From Planococcus sp. SK3692 (GTDB lineage: Bacteria > Bacillota > Bacilli > Bacillales_A > Planococcaceae), in the NCBI RefSeq assembly GCF_028890485.2, contig NZ_JARCHV010000001.1:434001-498000 (forward strand): DNA of 64,000 nucleotides, written 5' to 3'. The translations under genes were made by a program, and so were the position numbers. Below the pieces are notes generated by a model. It saw only the letters and a list, made by a program, of their open reading frames with translations. It ran no database searches and was not told the DNA's origin. Of the stretch, positions 1 through 10,870 are shown piece after piece (position 1 is the first letter of the stretch; each line of letters begins with the position of its first letter).

Positions 1-48
1 GCCGATCCATAGCAACAAGGAAATCAACAGGCGGCGCCTGAAAGTCAT
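1..48 (-). CDS. phoR: PhoR sensor histidine kinase, N-terminal fragment (cut by window start)
   Basis: Only the first 16 codons are in the window, reading leftwards from an ATG at 48. They encode Met-Thr-Phe, three arginines, then a Leu/Ile-rich run. This is the positive-then-hydrophobic start expected for the first membrane helix of a sensor kinase. The ATG overlaps the phoP stop in an ATGA arrangement, so the two genes are translationally coupled. The name rests on position directly after phoP; the visible part has no kinase motif. By family knowledge PhoR would sense phosphate status at the membrane and phosphorylate PhoP. Confidence 0.7.
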   Translation of the reverse strand, partial: MTFRRRLLISLLLWIG

Positions 49-752
49 GAACTCTTCGGCTCCTCGAATTTATAGCCCAAGCCACGAATCGTTTTAATAT
101 AAGTCGGCTTGCGCGTGTTCTCTTCAATCTTTTCGCGCAAATGGCTGACATGGACATCGACGATGCGCGTATCGCCTGCAAAATCATATTTCCATACAGC
201 GCTTAATAATTGATCGCGCGTCAAAACCCTATTTTTGTTTTCCGCCAAGTAGACGAGCAGCTCGAATTCTTTAGGCGTAAATTCTAATTGTTTTTCATCC
301 AAAAACACTTCGAATCGATCCGGGAAAATTTGCAGCTTGCCAAATATATATGGGGCAGACCCATCTTGCTGGATAACAGGGCTTGTCTCTGCCCGGCGCA
401 AAACTGCCTTGATGCGTGCAACCACTTCACGCGGGCTGAATGGCTTAGTCATATAATCATCAGCGCCCAGTTCAAGGCCCAGCACTTTATCAAACTCATC
501 GCCTTTTGCCGTCAGCATGATGATGGGCGTGTTCACTTTCTGCTGCCGCAGTGATTTGCACACTTCCACTCCATCCATTGTGGGCAACATTAAATCCAAC
601 ACGATCAAATCCGGCTTTTCGCTCAACGCAAGATCGTAGCCTTGTTTGCCATCATTCGCGATAATTGTTTCATACCCCGCCTGTACCAAATTATACGATA
701 ACAGCGTTGCAATCGAATGTTCATCTTCAATGATCAAAAGTTTCTTCGGCAT
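45..752 (-). CDS. phoP: PhoP-type response regulator (OmpR family)
   Basis: A 235-residue two-component response regulator. The N-terminal receiver domain (about residues 1-120) has the acidic pair IIEDE near residue 8, the phospho-acceptor Asp53 in LIVLDLMLPTMDG, and the conserved Lys near residue 102 in MLTAKG. The C-terminal winged-helix domain (about 135-235) ends in the family hallmark RGLGYKFE. The start chosen is the ATG at 752, with a GGAGG about 8 bases upstream; a longer in-frame reading upstream has no ribosome site and lacks family support. It lies downstream of mdh as in B. subtilis and overlaps phoR by ATGA. By family knowledge it controls phosphate-starvation genes. WalR is the main alternative, but the mdh-phoP-phoR order favours PhoP. 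Confidence 0.88.
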   Translation of the reverse strand: MPKKLLIIEDEHSIATLLSYNLVQAGYETIIANDGKQGYDLALSEKPDLIVLDLMLPTMDGVEVCKSLRQQKVNTPIIMLTAKGDEFDKVLGLELGADDYMTKPFSPREVVARIKAVLRRAETSPVIQQDGSAPYIFGKLQIFPDRFEVFLDEKQLEFTPKEFELLVYLAENKNRVLTRDQLLSAVWKYDFAGDTRIVDVHVSHLREKIEENTRKPTYIKTIRGLGYKFEEPKSS

Positions 753-797
753 TTTGCATCCTCCACACTCAATTTGGAACCCCCATCCCAAACCGCT

Positions 798-1274
798 TTA
801 GAAATTCTCCATCGCCTGTGTCGTCAATTTGTTCGACGTCTTCGGCGGTTGTGCCACGATTTTCCCTTCTATACAAACGGCGCCTTCCTCATCCGTGCCT
901 TCAACACGAATTGTCGCCAAATTCCCTCTTACATCCACATCGGTCACTTCCAACAGAAAATCAACGGTTGCGTAATGGTAAACCGGCTTTTTAAAAACCA
1001 AATGCTGTTCACAAATATACGAACCTGGCCCTGGCATATACTTGGATACCGCTGATGTGACAATGCCCGTCAACATGATGTTTGGGACGACCGGCTTTTC
1101 AAAATGGGTCGTTGATGCAAAATCATGCTGGATATACAAGGGATTTCCATCGTTCGTCAAGCCGAGATACAACAGCAAATCCTTATCCTCGACTTTTTCC
1201 GTCAACTTCAACTTTTCGCCGACTGTAATGTCTTCAATCTTTCTGCCTAATTTGCGTTTTTTCCCGAGCAACAC
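798..1274 (-). CDS. MaoC-like (hot-dog fold) acyl dehydratase
   Basis: A protein of about 158 residues with the MaoC/(R)-specific enoyl-CoA hydratase pattern. The signature is D-x4-N-P-L-Y-x-H-D-x-A (NDGNPLYIQHDFA), which carries the catalytic Asp/His pair, followed by ML-x-G-x-V. An ATG at 1301 opens the frame, but a strong GGGGAGGG lies just before an in-frame GTG at 1274 (TTG at 1271 is also possible), so that start is preferred. It would hydrate or dehydrate a short acyl-CoA or thioester; the substrate cannot be read from sequence. It sits between mdh and phoP in the same direction and follows the mdh terminator, so it probably has its own promoter. Confidence 0.8.
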   Translation of the reverse strand: MLLGKKRKLGRKIEDITVGEKLKLTEKVEDKDLLLYLGLTNDGNPLYIQHDFASTTHFEKPVVPNIMLTGIVTSAVSKYMPGPGSYICEQHLVFKKPVYHYATVDFLLEVTDVDVRGNLATIRVEGTDEEGAVCIEGKIVAQPPKTSNKLTTQAMENF

Positions 1275-1390
1275 AGGCGTTCCCTCCCCTAAGTGGTTCA
1301 TATCCTTATAGTATCAATTTCATGAGTACAAGTGCAAGTTCGCTTTCATGCCCGCCGAATATATGTCCGAATTTGGCTTCCGTACGTATA

Positions 1391-1424
1391 AAGAAAAAGC
1401 CGGGCAGGAAATCCCTGCCCGGCT
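1391..1424 (-). terminator. Rho-independent terminator after mdh
   Basis: A perfect 11-bp stem (1398-1408 with 1414-1424) and 5-base loop. On the minus strand it is followed by a T-rich run at 1398-1391. It lies 8 bases after the mdh stop and closes the citZ-icd-mdh unit. Confidence 0.9.
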
Positions 1425-1431
1425 CCGTGTT

Positions 1432-2370
1432 TTACACTAATACATCCATGACCGCTTTGACTGACGCAGCGGATTTGTTGAGCGCTTGTTTTTCTTCTTC
1501 GTTCAATTCGATTTCGATGATCTTCTCGATTCCCGATGCACCAAGCACTGCCGGAACACCCAGGTAAATGCCGTCCATGCCGTATTCTCCTTGAAGATAA
1601 GCAATTGAAGGCAAGACACGTTTTTGGTCCAGCAGAATCGCTTCAGCCATTTCCACTAACGAAGCGGCAGGCGCATAATACGCAGAGCCATTGCCAAGCA
1701 GGTTAACGATTTCTGCCCCGCCTTTTCGTGTCCGTTCCACAATTTGCTCCAGCCGGTCTTTTGGGATCAGGGTTTCAAGCGGGATGCCACCTGCAAATGA
1801 ATAGCGCACAAGCGGGACCATATCATCTCCATGACCGCCAAGCACGAATCCGGTAATGTCTTTGACAGACAGATTGAGCTCTTCCGCTACAAAGCTCCGG
1901 AAACGCGCCGAGTCCAACACGCCGGATTGGCCGATAACACGCTCTTTTGGAAATCCAGATTCTTTAAAAACAGTATAAGTCATTGCATCGACCGGATTGG
2001 TTAGCACCAAAATTGTCGAATTTGGCGAGTGGGCAACGATTTCTTTCGTGACAGATTTCATGACTTTTTGGTTGGTCTGCACCAGATCGTCCCGGCTCAT
2101 GCCCGGTTTTCTAGCCACCCCTGCCGTAATGATGACGAGGTCGGAATCTTTAGTATCTGCATAATCCGAAGTTCCCGTAATATGGGCATCAAAATTCAAC
2201 ACAGGTGCTGCTTCTGCCATATCCAGCGCTTTTCCTTTGGCTGGGTCTTCCATTGCAGGAATGTCAACGATGACCACATCCCCCAATTCTTTTTGCGCCA
2301 ACAGGAATGCCGTTGTGGCGCCTGTGAATCCAGAACCAATTACCGAAATCTTTTTGCGTTTAAATGTCAT
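1432..2370 (-). CDS. mdh: Malate dehydrogenase
   Basis: A 312-residue NAD-dependent malate dehydrogenase of the lactate dehydrogenase-like type; it oxidises malate to oxaloacetate in the TCA cycle. The N-terminal Rossmann motif is [10 protein letters not shown] (about residues 10-19). Substrate arginines occur in [11 protein letters not shown], and the catalytic His is in [10 protein letters not shown] near residue 178. The start is the ATG at 2370, behind a GGGGAG site; the upstream in-frame extension is not supported. It is the last gene of citZ-icd-mdh and ends in a strong terminator. A hairpin separates it from icd. Confidence 0.96.
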   Translation of the reverse strand: MTFKRKKISVIGSGFTGATTAFLLAQKELGDVVIVDIPAMEDPAKGKALDMAEAAPVLNFDAHITGTSDYADTKDSDLVIITAGVARKPGMSRDDLVQTNQKVMKSVTKEIVAHSPNSTILVLTNPVDAMTYTVFKESGFPKERVIGQSGVLDSARFRSFVAEELNLSVKDITGFVLGGHGDDMVPLVRYSFAGGIPLETLIPKDRLEQIVERTRKGGAEIVNLLGNGSAYYAPAASLVEMAEAILLDQKRVLPSIAYLQGEYGMDGIYLGVPAVLGASGIEKIIEIELNEEEKQALNKSAASVKAVMDVLV

Positions 2371-2402
2371 GAAAAACTCCCCTTTCCATCGGATGATACA
2401 AC

Positions 2403-2428
2403 AAAGAGGAGGCAAAAGCCTCCTCTTT
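2403..2428 (-). terminator. Intercistronic hairpin between icd and mdh
   Basis: A perfect 11-bp stem (2403-2413 with 2418-2428) around a 4-base loop, starting 4 bases after the icd stop. The minus-strand tail after the stem is only weakly T-rich. It is therefore probably a partial terminator or an mRNA 3'-end stabiliser, not a full stop. Confidence 0.6.
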
Positions 2429-2432
2429 CATT

Positions 2433-3701
2433 TTACATGTTTTTAATTAGTTCATCAGCGAATGCAGATGTTTTCACTTCTGTAGCGCCGTCCATTAGAC
2501 GAGCGAAATCATAAGTAACAACTTTAGACGCGATTGTTTTTTCCATTGAATCAGAGATCAATTTCGCAGCTTCTGTCCATCCAAGATGCTCAAGCATCAA
2601 GACACCTGAAAGGATAACAGAAGAAGGGTTTACTTTATCAAGGCCAGCATATTTCGGAGCCGTACCGTGAGTCGCTTCGAAGATTGCATGTCCTGTATCG
2701 TAGTTGATGTTGGCGCCAGGCGCGATTCCGATTCCGCCGACTTGTGCAGCAAGTGCATCAGAGATGTAATCGCCGTTCAAGTTCATTGTTGCAACAACAT
2801 CGAACTCGCTTGGACGTGTAAGGATCTGCTGAAGGAAGATATCAGCGATGGAATCCTTGACAAGGATTTTGCCTGAAGCCAAAGCATCTTCTTGTGCTTT
2901 GTTCGCAGCATCTGTTCCTTTTTCGTCTTTGATTGCATCATATTCGTTCCATGTGAAGACTTTGTCGCCGAACTCTTGCTCAGCCACTTCATAGCCCCAG
3001 TTTTTGAAAGCTCCTTCAGTGAACTTCATGATGTTTCCTTTGTGGACAAGCGTTACGGAATCGCGGCCTTCAGTCAACGCGTAGTTGATTGCAGCGCGTA
3101 CCAAACGTTTTGTTCCTTCTTCAGAAATCGGTTTGATGCCGATACCTGATGATTCAGGGAAGCGGATGTTCTTAACGCCCATTTCGTCAGTAAGGAATGA
3201 GATCAATTTTTTCACTTCGTCGCTGCCGTTAGCGTATTCGATACCAGCGTAGATATCTTCAGTGTTTTCACGGAAGATGACCATGTCTGTGTCTTCAGGG
3301 CGTTTAACCGGTGAAGGCACGCCTTCGAAATAACGTACAGGGCGCAAGCAAGTGTAAAGGTCAAGCTCCTGGCGAAGTGCCACGTTCAATGAACGGATAC
3401 CGCCGCCGATTGGCGTAGTAAGTGGTCCTTTGATCGCGATCAAGTATTCGCGGATAACATCAAGTGTTTCAGCTGGAAGCCATTCGCCCGTTTCGTCGAA
3501 AGCTTTTTGGCCAGCCAAAACTTCTTTCCAGACGATTGATTTTTCGCCGTTATAAGCTTTGTTTACCGATTCTTCCAATACGCGTGAAGCTGCGTGCCAG
3601 ATATCCGGTCCAGTTCCATCACCGATGATGTATGGAATGACTGCATTGTTAGGGACGTTCAAAACGCCATTTTCTACTGAGATTTTTTCGCCGTTCGTCA
3701 T
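2433..3701 (-). CDS. icd: Isocitrate dehydrogenase (NADP type)
   Basis: A 422-residue enzyme that converts isocitrate to 2-oxoglutarate and CO2. The family motifs are [10 protein letters not shown] near residue 28, the substrate-binding segment [18 protein letters not shown] with its conserved Ser, and the metal/cofactor region [19 protein letters not shown] followed by [12 protein letters not shown]. The start is the ATG at 3701 behind AGGAGG. It lies between citZ and mdh, as in the B. subtilis citZ-icd-mdh operon, and probably shares the citZ promoter. Confidence 0.96.
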   Translation of the reverse strand: MTNGEKISVENGVLNVPNNAVIPYIIGDGTGPDIWHAASRVLEESVNKAYNGEKSIVWKEVLAGQKAFDETGEWLPAETLDVIREYLIAIKGPLTTPIGGGIRSLNVALRQELDLYTCLRPVRYFEGVPSPVKRPEDTDMVIFRENTEDIYAGIEYANGSDEVKKLISFLTDEMGVKNIRFPESSGIGIKPISEEGTKRLVRAAINYALTEGRDSVTLVHKGNIMKFTEGAFKNWGYEVAEQEFGDKVFTWNEYDAIKDEKGTDAANKAQEDALASGKILVKDSIADIFLQQILTRPSEFDVVATMNLNGDYISDALAAQVGGIGIAPGANINYDTGHAIFEATHGTAPKYAGLDKVNPSSVILSGVLMLEHLGWTEAAKLISDSMEKTIASKVVTYDFARLMDGATEVKTSAFADELIKNM

Positions 3702-3779
3702 GTGTAAGTTCCTCCTGAGTTCAAAGTCATAGGGCTGCACATTGTGTCAGCCCCATCAAATTTTATTGTATTGCCTGAA

Positions 3780-4895
3780 TTAACGTTCTTCAACCGGCAC
3801 ATAAGTCTGCATGCCAGGCCCGATGTATTCCGCGCGTGGGCGGATCAAGCGGTTGTTCGAGTATTGCTCCAGGATGTGCGCGAGCCAGCCCGACGCACGG
3901 GAGACCGCGAAGATCGGCGTGAACAAGTCATGCTCGATGTTCAAGGAGTGGTAGACCGAAGCCGAGTAGAAATCGACGTTTGGCGGAAGCGGTTTTTCGC
4001 TCGTCACCAATTCCTCGATTTTTACGGACATGTCATACCATTTCGATTCGCCGCGAAGCTCGGTGAGCTTTTTCGACATTTCGCGCAAATGCTTCGCACG
4101 CGGGTCGCCTTGGCGGTAGACACGGTGGCCGAAGCCCATGATTTTCTCTTTGTTCGCAAGTTTTTCCTTGATGACCGGCTCGACATTGTCGACGGATCCG
4201 ATTTCTGTCAACATCTTCATCACTTGCTCGTTGGCGCCGCCGTGCAGTGGGCCTTTCAAAGCGCCGATCGCTGCCGTTACGCCGGAATAGACGTCCGACA
4301 AAGTCGCAACCGCGACACGTGCCGTGAACGTCGATGCGTTCAGTTCATGGTCGGCGTGAAGCACGAGCGCTTTATTGAACGCTTCGACTTCGATGTCTTT
4401 TGGCTCTTCGCCAGACAGCATGTACAGGAAGTTCGCCGCGAAGCTGTAATCCGTTTTCGGCTGGATCGGTTCTTTGCCTGCGCGGATGCGGCCGAATGCC
4501 GTCACGAGCGTCGAGATCTTCGCCTGGATTTTGATGGCTTTGCGGTAGTTCGCCGCATCTTCCATCACTTCCGCTTCTTCGTCGAACAAGCCGAGCATGG
4601 AGACCGCTGTGCGCAATGCCGCCATTGGATGGACATGCTTGATGTCGTATGTCTTGAAGTGGTCAAGTACCGCTTGCGGTACTGCCATGTTGTCCGCGAG
4701 CTGTTGTTTCAGCTCGGCCAGTTCGTCTGCCTTCGGCAAACGCTGGTGCCACAACAAATAGATTACTTCTTCGAAGCTGGCGTTGTCCGCCAGATCGTCG
4801 ATATTGTAGCCGACGTATGTAAGGGTATCATCGATGATCGAGCTGATCGCCGATTGTGTTGCGACTACACCTTCTAAACCTTTTGATGATGTCAT
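3780..4895 (-). CDS. citZ: Citrate synthase
   Basis: A 371-residue type II-fold citrate synthase of the short Gram-positive kind, condensing acetyl-CoA and oxaloacetate. The catalytic motifs are LHGGANE (first His, residue ~220), MGFGHRVYRQGDPRA (second His) and NVDFYSASVYHSL (catalytic Asp). The ATG at 4895 follows an AAGGAGAG site. It is the first gene of the TCA operon. A consensus-like promoter and a cre lie about 100-145 bases upstream, so catabolite repression through CcpA is likely; this is known for citZ in B. subtilis. A 2-methylcitrate synthase is an alternative, but the icd-mdh context argues for citrate synthase. Confidence 0.95.
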   Translation of the reverse strand: MTSSKGLEGVVATQSAISSIIDDTLTYVGYNIDDLADNASFEEVIYLLWHQRLPKADELAELKQQLADNMAVPQAVLDHFKTYDIKHVHPMAALRTAVSMLGLFDEEAEVMEDAANYRKAIKIQAKISTLVTAFGRIRAGKEPIQPKTDYSFAANFLYMLSGEEPKDIEVEAFNKALVLHADHELNASTFTARVAVATLSDVYSGVTAAIGALKGPLHGGANEQVMKMLTEIGSVDNVEPVIKEKLANKEKIMGFGHRVYRQGDPRAKHLREMSKKLTELRGESKWYDMSVKIEELVTSEKPLPPNVDFYSASVYHSLNIEHDLFTPIFAVSRASGWLAHILEQYSNNRLIRPRAEYIGPGMQTYVPVEER

Positions 4896-4997
4896 GTAAA
4901 TCTCTCCTTCTACATTCTACTTCATCATTCCAAAAAAAAAACAGAATAATGAGCCATCTGCTTTCATGCACTTTTCCGTAAATGGACTTACCTAGTC

Positions 4998-5026
4998 ATT
5001 ATAATCAACTTTGTACAATTTGTGAA
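4998..5026 (-). promoter_or_regulatory. citZ promoter (sigma-A type)
   Basis: On the minus strand, TTCACA (5026-5021), a 17-base spacer and TATAAT (5003-4998): five of six and six of six consensus positions. Transcription would start near 4991 and give a leader of about 95 bases that contains a T-rich run. Confidence 0.8.
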
Positions 5027-5040
5027 TGAAAACGCTTGGT
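5027..5040. promoter_or_regulatory. cre site (CcpA operator) at citZ
   Basis: TGAAAACGCTTGGT matches the cre consensus TGWAARCGYTWNCW with one mismatch. It abuts the -35 of the citZ promoter, where a bound CcpA could block or compete with RNA polymerase. ccpA is in this window at 49453-50451. Confidence 0.7.
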
Positions 5041-5074
5041 AAAATTTAAAACCGATCGCCTGATGATGAATGAA

Positions 5075-5101
5075 CCCGGGATTATCCTACGATAATCCGG
5101 G
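5075..5101. terminator. Hairpin at the 3' end of fxsA
   Basis: Arms 5075-5086 and 5091-5101 pair with one bulged G and overlap the last codons of fxsA. On the minus strand the base after the stem is not T-rich; on the plus strand it is (TATTTTT). It may end fxsA transcription inefficiently or simply protect the mRNA end. Confidence 0.4.
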
Positions 5102-5474
5102 TATTTTTCATCTTCTTCTGAAGCATGCGATAAACGAGCGGCTTATAGAGCTTCTGAGTCGGTGCAAATAATAAGCTGAATCCGATCGCATCTGAAATAA
5201 ATCCAGGCGTCAGCAGCATCACACCGCCGACTAAGATAAAGGCTGCGCCAATTAGGCGGTCACCAGGCGGCTGCATTTGGTTCATGCTCGCTTGGATATC
5301 GCGGATCGCTTTTAGCCCTTGGCGTTTTGCCAAGAAAGCCCCAAGCAATCCAGTCGTCACAATCAAGGCAAGTGTCCAGAAGAATCCAAGCTGGCCGCCT
5401 GCCCAAATCAAAATCGCAAGCTCAAGAGTCGGTACGATCACCAATGCCAAAAAGATCCACTTCATCATAGTCAA
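5082..5474 (-). CDS. fxsA: FxsA-family membrane protein
   Basis: About 128-130 residues, with membrane helices near residues 5-22, 28-48 and 75-95, and a basic C-terminus. This matches the FxsA family, named for an E. coli protein that alleviates F exclusion of phage T7; its cell role in Bacillales is unclear. The frame opens with a TTG at 5474, 4 bases after GGAGG, while an in-frame ATG at 5468 has a 10-base spacing; either may be used. It follows pyk closely, so pfkA-pyk-fxsA probably form one unit. The permease gene ytvI that follows in B. subtilis is missing here. Confidence 0.85.
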   Translation of the reverse strand: MTMMKWIFLALVIVPTLELAILIWAGGQLGFFWTLALIVTTGLLGAFLAKRQGLKAIRDIQASMNQMQPPGDRLIGAAFILVGGVMLLTPGFISDAIGFSLLFAPTQKLYKPLVYRMLQKKMKNTRIIVG

Positions 5475-5496
5475 TCGACCTCCAAACTTTCTTTAC

Positions 5497-7254
5497 TTAT
5501 ACGCTTGCATGCCCGTGATAAATAACGCCTGCGTCTGCGTCGATCGTGATATCCTGGCCGGATTCAACTTTCGTCACTGCATCTTTGACACCGACGATTA
5601 CCGGAATTCCAAGGCTCAATCCTACGACTGCAGCATGGCTCGTCAACCCGCCTTCTTCTGTCACGATGCCGGCACAATTATTGATGGCGTCCATCATGTC
5701 GCGATCGGTTCCATAAGTAACGATGATTTTGCCTTCAGTATCCATGGCTAACGCTTCTTCAGCATTGCGCACCACTACTGCTTCGCCGAAGCCGACGCTC
5801 TTGCCGATGCCTTGCCCTTTTGCCAAGATGTCGCCGATGACCCGGAGCTTCATCAAGTTGGTCGTTCCTGCTTCACCAACCGGTACGCCTGCTGTGATGA
5901 TCACGAGATCTCCATGTTTGATCAAGCCGTGCTTCAATGCTTCTACCACTGCAACATCGAGCATTTCATCTGTCGATTCAACACGTGTTCCGACAATCGG
6001 CTGAACACCCCAGATCAAAGTCAATTTGCGTGCAGTCCGTGCAGTGGATGTTACTGCAATGACCGGTGAACCTGGACGGTATTTAGAAATCATTTTCGCC
6101 GTATGACCGCTTTCGGTTGGCGCTAAAATTGCTTGCACGCGCAAGTTAAGCGCCGTGTACGCAACTGCCTGGCCGATGGCTTCTGTCATATTCGATTCTT
6201 TTTCTTTGCGGCGGTCGGAAACGATTTGCTTATGGTTAAGGGCAGCTTCCGTTGTCTCTGCAATGCGATGCATTGTTTCGACTGATTCTACCGGGTACAG
6301 CCCTGCTGCAGTTTCGCCTGATAGCATGATTGCATCTGTGCCATCAAAGATCGCGTTCGCAACATCGCTCGCTTCAGCACGGGTTGGGCGCGGGTTGCGC
6401 TGCATGGAATCCAGCATTTGAGTAGCCGTGATAACCGGCTTCCCTGCGCTATTGCATTTATTGATCATCGATTTTTGCACGATCGGCACTTCTTCTGCAG
6501 GAATCTCCACTCCAAGGTCGCCACGGGCAACCATCAAACCGTCTGATACCATGATGATTTCATCTAAGTTATCGACGCCTTCTTGGTTTTCGATCTTTGG
6601 AATGATCTGGATATGCGATCCGCCATTTTTCTCCAACAAGCTACGGATCTCCATAACGTCTGAACGTCTGCGGACAAATGATGCAGCGACAAAGTCAACA
6701 TCCTGTTCAATGCCGAACAATAGATCTGCCGCGTCTTTTTCAGTGATGCCCGGCAATTGAACGGATACACCTGGAACATTGACACCTTTTTTCGTTTTCA
6801 AGGTACCGGCATTTTCAACGATCGTATGGATGTGGCCGCGTTCTTTATCAATGCTCGTCACGCGCAATTCGATCAAGCCATCATCCAGCAAAATCGTAGA
6901 GCCTTCGTGTACATCTTCAATCAACTTATCGTATGTGATCGAAAACATTTCTTTAGTGCCCAGTACCTCTGTCATGGAAATCGTGATTGCTTGGTTAGTT
7001 TCAAGTTCAATGGAATCATTTTCCATTTTATGTGTTCTAATTTCCGGACCTTTTGTATCCAGAAGAATTCCGACTGTAATGCCGGTCTTCTCTGAAGCTT
7101 CGCGGATGCGTTTGATGCGCAAGGCATGCTCATCGTGGTCGCCATGCGAGAAGTTCAGGCGAGCAACGTTCATGCCCGCTTTCATCAATTGTTCTAGTAC
7201 TTCCGGTGATTCACTTGCCGGCCCGATTGTGCAGACGATTTTCGTTTTTCTCAA
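5497..7254 (-). CDS. pyk: Pyruvate kinase with C-terminal PEP-utiliser domain
   Basis: Converts phosphoenolpyruvate and ADP to pyruvate and ATP. The start is a TTG at 7254 ([15 protein letters not shown]), 8 bases after a GGAG. It gives 585 residues, the length of B. subtilis Pyk. A GTG at 7263 overlaps the ribosome site and is unlikely. Motifs: [23 protein letters not shown], the active-site segment [12 protein letters not shown], and the [11 protein letters not shown] and SGETAAG regions. The last ~110 residues are the extra PEP-utiliser-like domain with [18 protein letters not shown], typical of Bacillus and Geobacillus enzymes. It lies 22 bases after pfkA. Confidence 0.96.
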   Translation of the reverse strand: MRKTKIVCTIGPASESPEVLEQLMKAGMNVARLNFSHGDHDEHALRIKRIREASEKTGITVGILLDTKGPEIRTHKMENDSIELETNQAITISMTEVLGTKEMFSITYDKLIEDVHEGSTILLDDGLIELRVTSIDKERGHIHTIVENAGTLKTKKGVNVPGVSVQLPGITEKDAADLLFGIEQDVDFVAASFVRRRSDVMEIRSLLEKNGGSHIQIIPKIENQEGVDNLDEIIMVSDGLMVARGDLGVEIPAEEVPIVQKSMINKCNSAGKPVITATQMLDSMQRNPRPTRAEASDVANAIFDGTDAIMLSGETAAGLYPVESVETMHRIAETTEAALNHKQIVSDRRKEKESNMTEAIGQAVAYTALNLRVQAILAPTESGHTAKMISKYRPGSPVIAVTSTARTARKLTLIWGVQPIVGTRVESTDEMLDVAVVEALKHGLIKHGDLVIITAGVPVGEAGTTNLMKLRVIGDILAKGQGIGKSVGFGEAVVVRNAEEALAMDTEGKIIVTYGTDRDMMDAINNCAGIVTEEGGLTSHAAVVGLSLGIPVIVGVKDAVTKVESGQDITIDADAGVIYHGHASV

Positions 7255-7276
7255 TAGACTCACTCCAATTAACTGT

Positions 7277-8377
<1,101 letters not shown>

Positions 8378-9343
8378 TTATTCTGTAAAAACACCGATTG
8401 ACCTGAATTTCTCATAGCGCTGGGAAATCAGCTGCTCTGCACTTAAGCCTTCCAATTCTTTTAGCGAATAGCGGATTGCGCCGCTGATCAAATGCGCCTG
8501 GCGTGCTGTGTCGTGATGCGCACCGCCGCGTACTTCGGGAATCATATGCTCGATGATGCCCATTTCCAATAAGTCGGGTGCCGTAATTTTCATCGCTTCT
8601 GCTGCAGTTTTCGCCAGTGCCGCATCTTTCCAAAGAATCGATGCCGCCCCTTCAGGCGAAATAACCGAGAAAGTCGAGTTTTCAAGCATCAGGATCTGGT
8701 TGCCGACGCCAAGCGCGAGCGCGCCGCCGCTTCCGCCTTCACCGATGACGATTGACAGCACCGGCACTTCAAGACCGGCCATTTCCACAAGATTGCGGGC
8801 AATGGCTTCGCTTTGCCCGCGTTCTTCTGCAGCTCTTCCCGGGTATGCGCCTTTTGTATCGATCAAACAAATGACTGGGCGGCCAAATTTCTCTGCCTGT
8901 TTCATCAAACGCAATGCTTTCCGATAACCTTCAGGATGCGGCATACCGAAATTGCGCCGGACGTTCTCTTTCGTATCCTTGCCGCGCTGATGGCCGATGA
9001 TTGTCACGGGCTGCCCTTCAAAACTCCCGATACCTCCGATGATCGCCTCATCGTCCCCATAGAGGCGGTCTCCGTGCAATTCAATGAAATCCTTAAACAC
9101 GAGCGGCAAATAATCCAAAGTTGTCGGGCGTTCCGGATGACGCGCCACTTGGACGCGGTCCCACGGTTTCATGTTTTCATATATTTCTTCTTCAAGCTTG
9201 GAAAAACGCTCTTCCAAAGAAGTGATTTCCGAACTGAGATCGACATCCGCCGTTTTGGTGTATTCCTTCAACTCGGAAATCTTTTTTCTCAATTCAATCA
9301 AAGGTTCTTCAAACGCCATCGTCTTCATTTTCTTTTTAGGCAT
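8378..9343 (-). CDS. accA: Acetyl-CoA carboxylase carboxyltransferase, alpha subunit
   Basis: A 321-residue alpha subunit of the carboxyltransferase that moves CO2 from carboxybiotin to acetyl-CoA, the first step of fatty-acid synthesis. It has the N-terminal helical segment (residues ~10-60), [39 protein letters not shown], and the acyl-CoA-site loops [16 protein letters not shown] and [14 protein letters not shown]. The ATG at 9343 overlaps the end of accD by 8 bases, so equimolar AccA/AccD by translational coupling is likely. A terminator follows. Confidence 0.96.
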   Translation of the reverse strand: MPKKKMKTMAFEEPLIELRKKISELKEYTKTADVDLSSEITSLEERFSKLEEEIYENMKPWDRVQVARHPERPTTLDYLPLVFKDFIELHGDRLYGDDEAIIGGIGSFEGQPVTIIGHQRGKDTKENVRRNFGMPHPEGYRKALRLMKQAEKFGRPVICLIDTKGAYPGRAAEERGQSEAIARNLVEMAGLEVPVLSIVIGEGGSGGALALGVGNQILMLENSTFSVISPEGAASILWKDAALAKTAAEAMKITAPDLLEMGIIEHMIPEVRGGAHHDTARQAHLISGAIRYSLKELEGLSAEQLISQRYEKFRSIGVFTE

Positions 9344-10208
9344 GGGATCCAGCCCCTTTCACATGCAATTGCACAATCGTCGACAGCGTCTCGCGCATTT
9401 TAGAGCGATGCACGACCGCATCAAGCTGGCCATGGTCTAGCAAAAACTCTGCCGTTTGGAAGTCTTCCGGCAATTTTTCGCGCACCGTCTGTTCGATGAC
9501 GCGGCGCCCCGCAAAGCCGATCAATGCTTTTGGTTCTGCCAAGTTGATGTCGCCAACAGAAGCAAAGCTCGCAGATACGCCGCCAGTCGTCGGATGCGTC
9601 AAGATGGAGACGAACAATAAACCTTCATTCGCATGGCGTTTTAACGCGACACTTGTTTTCGCCATTTGCATGAGCGACAACACACCTTCTTGCATGCGGG
9701 CACCGCCGCTTGCTGTAAAGATCAAAAACGGCACTTTCAATTTAGTGGCTAACTCGACAGCGCGCGTGATTTTTTCACCGACTACCGAGCCCATTGAGCC
9801 CATGCGGAAATGCGAATCCATGACAGCCACAACCACTTGCTGGCCTTTGATCGAACCGGTCCCTGTGAGCACCGCTTCGTTCAATCCAGTTTTTTCACTA
9901 TCGGCCTGGACTTTTTCGCTATAGCCCGGAAAGTTCAGCGGGTTTTCGGATTTCAAATGATCGTCTACTGAATCAAAGCTTGAATCATCCAGCAGGTGAA
10001 CAATCCGCTCATGTGCCGTCATCTTGAAATGATGGTCGCATTTCGGGCATACTTTGCCCAAATTCTCCAATTCTTTCGTCAAAGTGATGTGCTTGCAATT
10101 CGGGCATTTCGTCATCAAGCCTTCTGGCACATCTTTTGCCGCTTTGGAAGGGATCGTCGCTTCTTTTTCATCTCGTTTTCGCTTAAATATATCGCGTATC
10201 ATTGCCAT
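9336..10208 (-). CDS. accD: Acetyl-CoA carboxylase carboxyltransferase, beta subunit
   Basis: A 290-residue beta subunit, partner of AccA. Its N-terminal zinc ribbon has four cysteines (CPNC near residue 35 and CPKC near residue 54), typical of AccD. The crotonase-like carboxyltransferase core includes [22 protein letters not shown] and [16 protein letters not shown]. The ATG at 10208 follows a GGAG. It begins inside the last codons of the upstream FadR-type regulator gene (10 bases shared) and its end overlaps accA. The three genes therefore form a tightly coupled unit. Confidence 0.96.
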   Translation of the reverse strand: MAMIRDIFKRKRDEKEATIPSKAAKDVPEGLMTKCPNCKHITLTKELENLGKVCPKCDHHFKMTAHERIVHLLDDSSFDSVDDHLKSENPLNFPGYSEKVQADSEKTGLNEAVLTGTGSIKGQQVVVAVMDSHFRMGSMGSVVGEKITRAVELATKLKVPFLIFTASGGARMQEGVLSLMQMAKTSVALKRHANEGLLFVSILTHPTTGGVSASFASVGDINLAEPKALIGFAGRRVIEQTVREKLPEDFQTAEFLLDHGQLDAVVHRSKMRETLSTIVQLHVKGAGSHA

Positions 10209-10840
10209 TGTTCATTCTCTCCTTTAATTAAGACGCTGCTCCAGGCTTTAAAATCCCGGATGGCCGTTTCAGCATCCTGCTGCTCAATCGCCTGCAGGAT
10301 ATTTTTCAGCAAAGGCCTCTCTTCCGGCATAACTTCGCCATCATAAGGGTTGCCCCCATATTGTTTTAATAGGAACCAAATTTTCAGTGACAGGCGGTTG
10401 CCGGACAGCACCATCAATTCACGGACAAAGTCTTCCCTTATGAATTCATGCCCACCTAGCCGATCGCGTAAACTTTCCCATATCGGAAGTTTGGACGCAT
10501 CACTTGTGCAGATTGCCTGGATTGCCGCAGTTTCGTGTATACACATTGTCTCCCGTACATCTTCTAAGGTTTTATTGTCTTGCAGGATAAATGTCGCCAG
10601 CAATTCGACAAGCCGGTGTTTTCTTGGGTCTGCTAAAAATGTCCCTTCCCCTCGCCGGGTTTCAATAAGCCCCAGCAATTCCAGGCTCCTGAGTGCCTCG
10701 CGGATCGTCGAACGCCCAACTGCCAGCTTTTCAGCCAACTCCCTTTCTGAAGGGATCCGGTCGCCCGGAAGTATGTTCTGTTCCCGAATCATGTCCCGCA
10801 TTTCACTTACAATATTTAAATAGCGTTTAGGCTGATTCAT
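10199..10840 (-). CDS. FadR/GntR-family transcriptional regulator upstream of accDA
   Basis: A 213-residue GntR-type regulator. The N-terminal winged helix (about 5-70) has the family pattern [46 protein letters not shown]. The C-terminal ~130 residues are all-helical as in FadR/FCD regulators, but the usual metal-binding histidine set is not obvious. The ATG at 10840 has AAGGAG 5 bases upstream. The gene overlaps accD by 10 bases, so it is co-expressed with accD-accA. A perfect palindrome 31-45 bases upstream is a likely self-operator. Its effector is unknown; control of fatty-acid or malonyl-CoA supply is an inference from context. Confidence 0.85.
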   Translation of the reverse strand: MNQPKRYLNIVSEMRDMIREQNILPGDRIPSERELAEKLAVGRSTIREALRSLELLGLIETRRGEGTFLADPRKHRLVELLATFILQDNKTLEDVRETMCIHETAAIQAICTSDASKLPIWESLRDRLGGHEFIREDFVRELMVLSGNRLSLKIWFLLKQYGGNPYDGEVMPEERPLLKNILQAIEQQDAETAIRDFKAWSSVLIKGENEQWQ

Positions 10841-10870
10841 GAAAACTCCTTCTGTTTCCATTTTTTTGAA

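Noticed and set aside
3744-4877. A 377-codon open frame on the plus strand opposite citZ
   Set aside because: It is the antisense of a certain citrate synthase gene; its product is rich in Arg, Phe, His and Asp with no family likeness, as expected from the mirror of biased codons.
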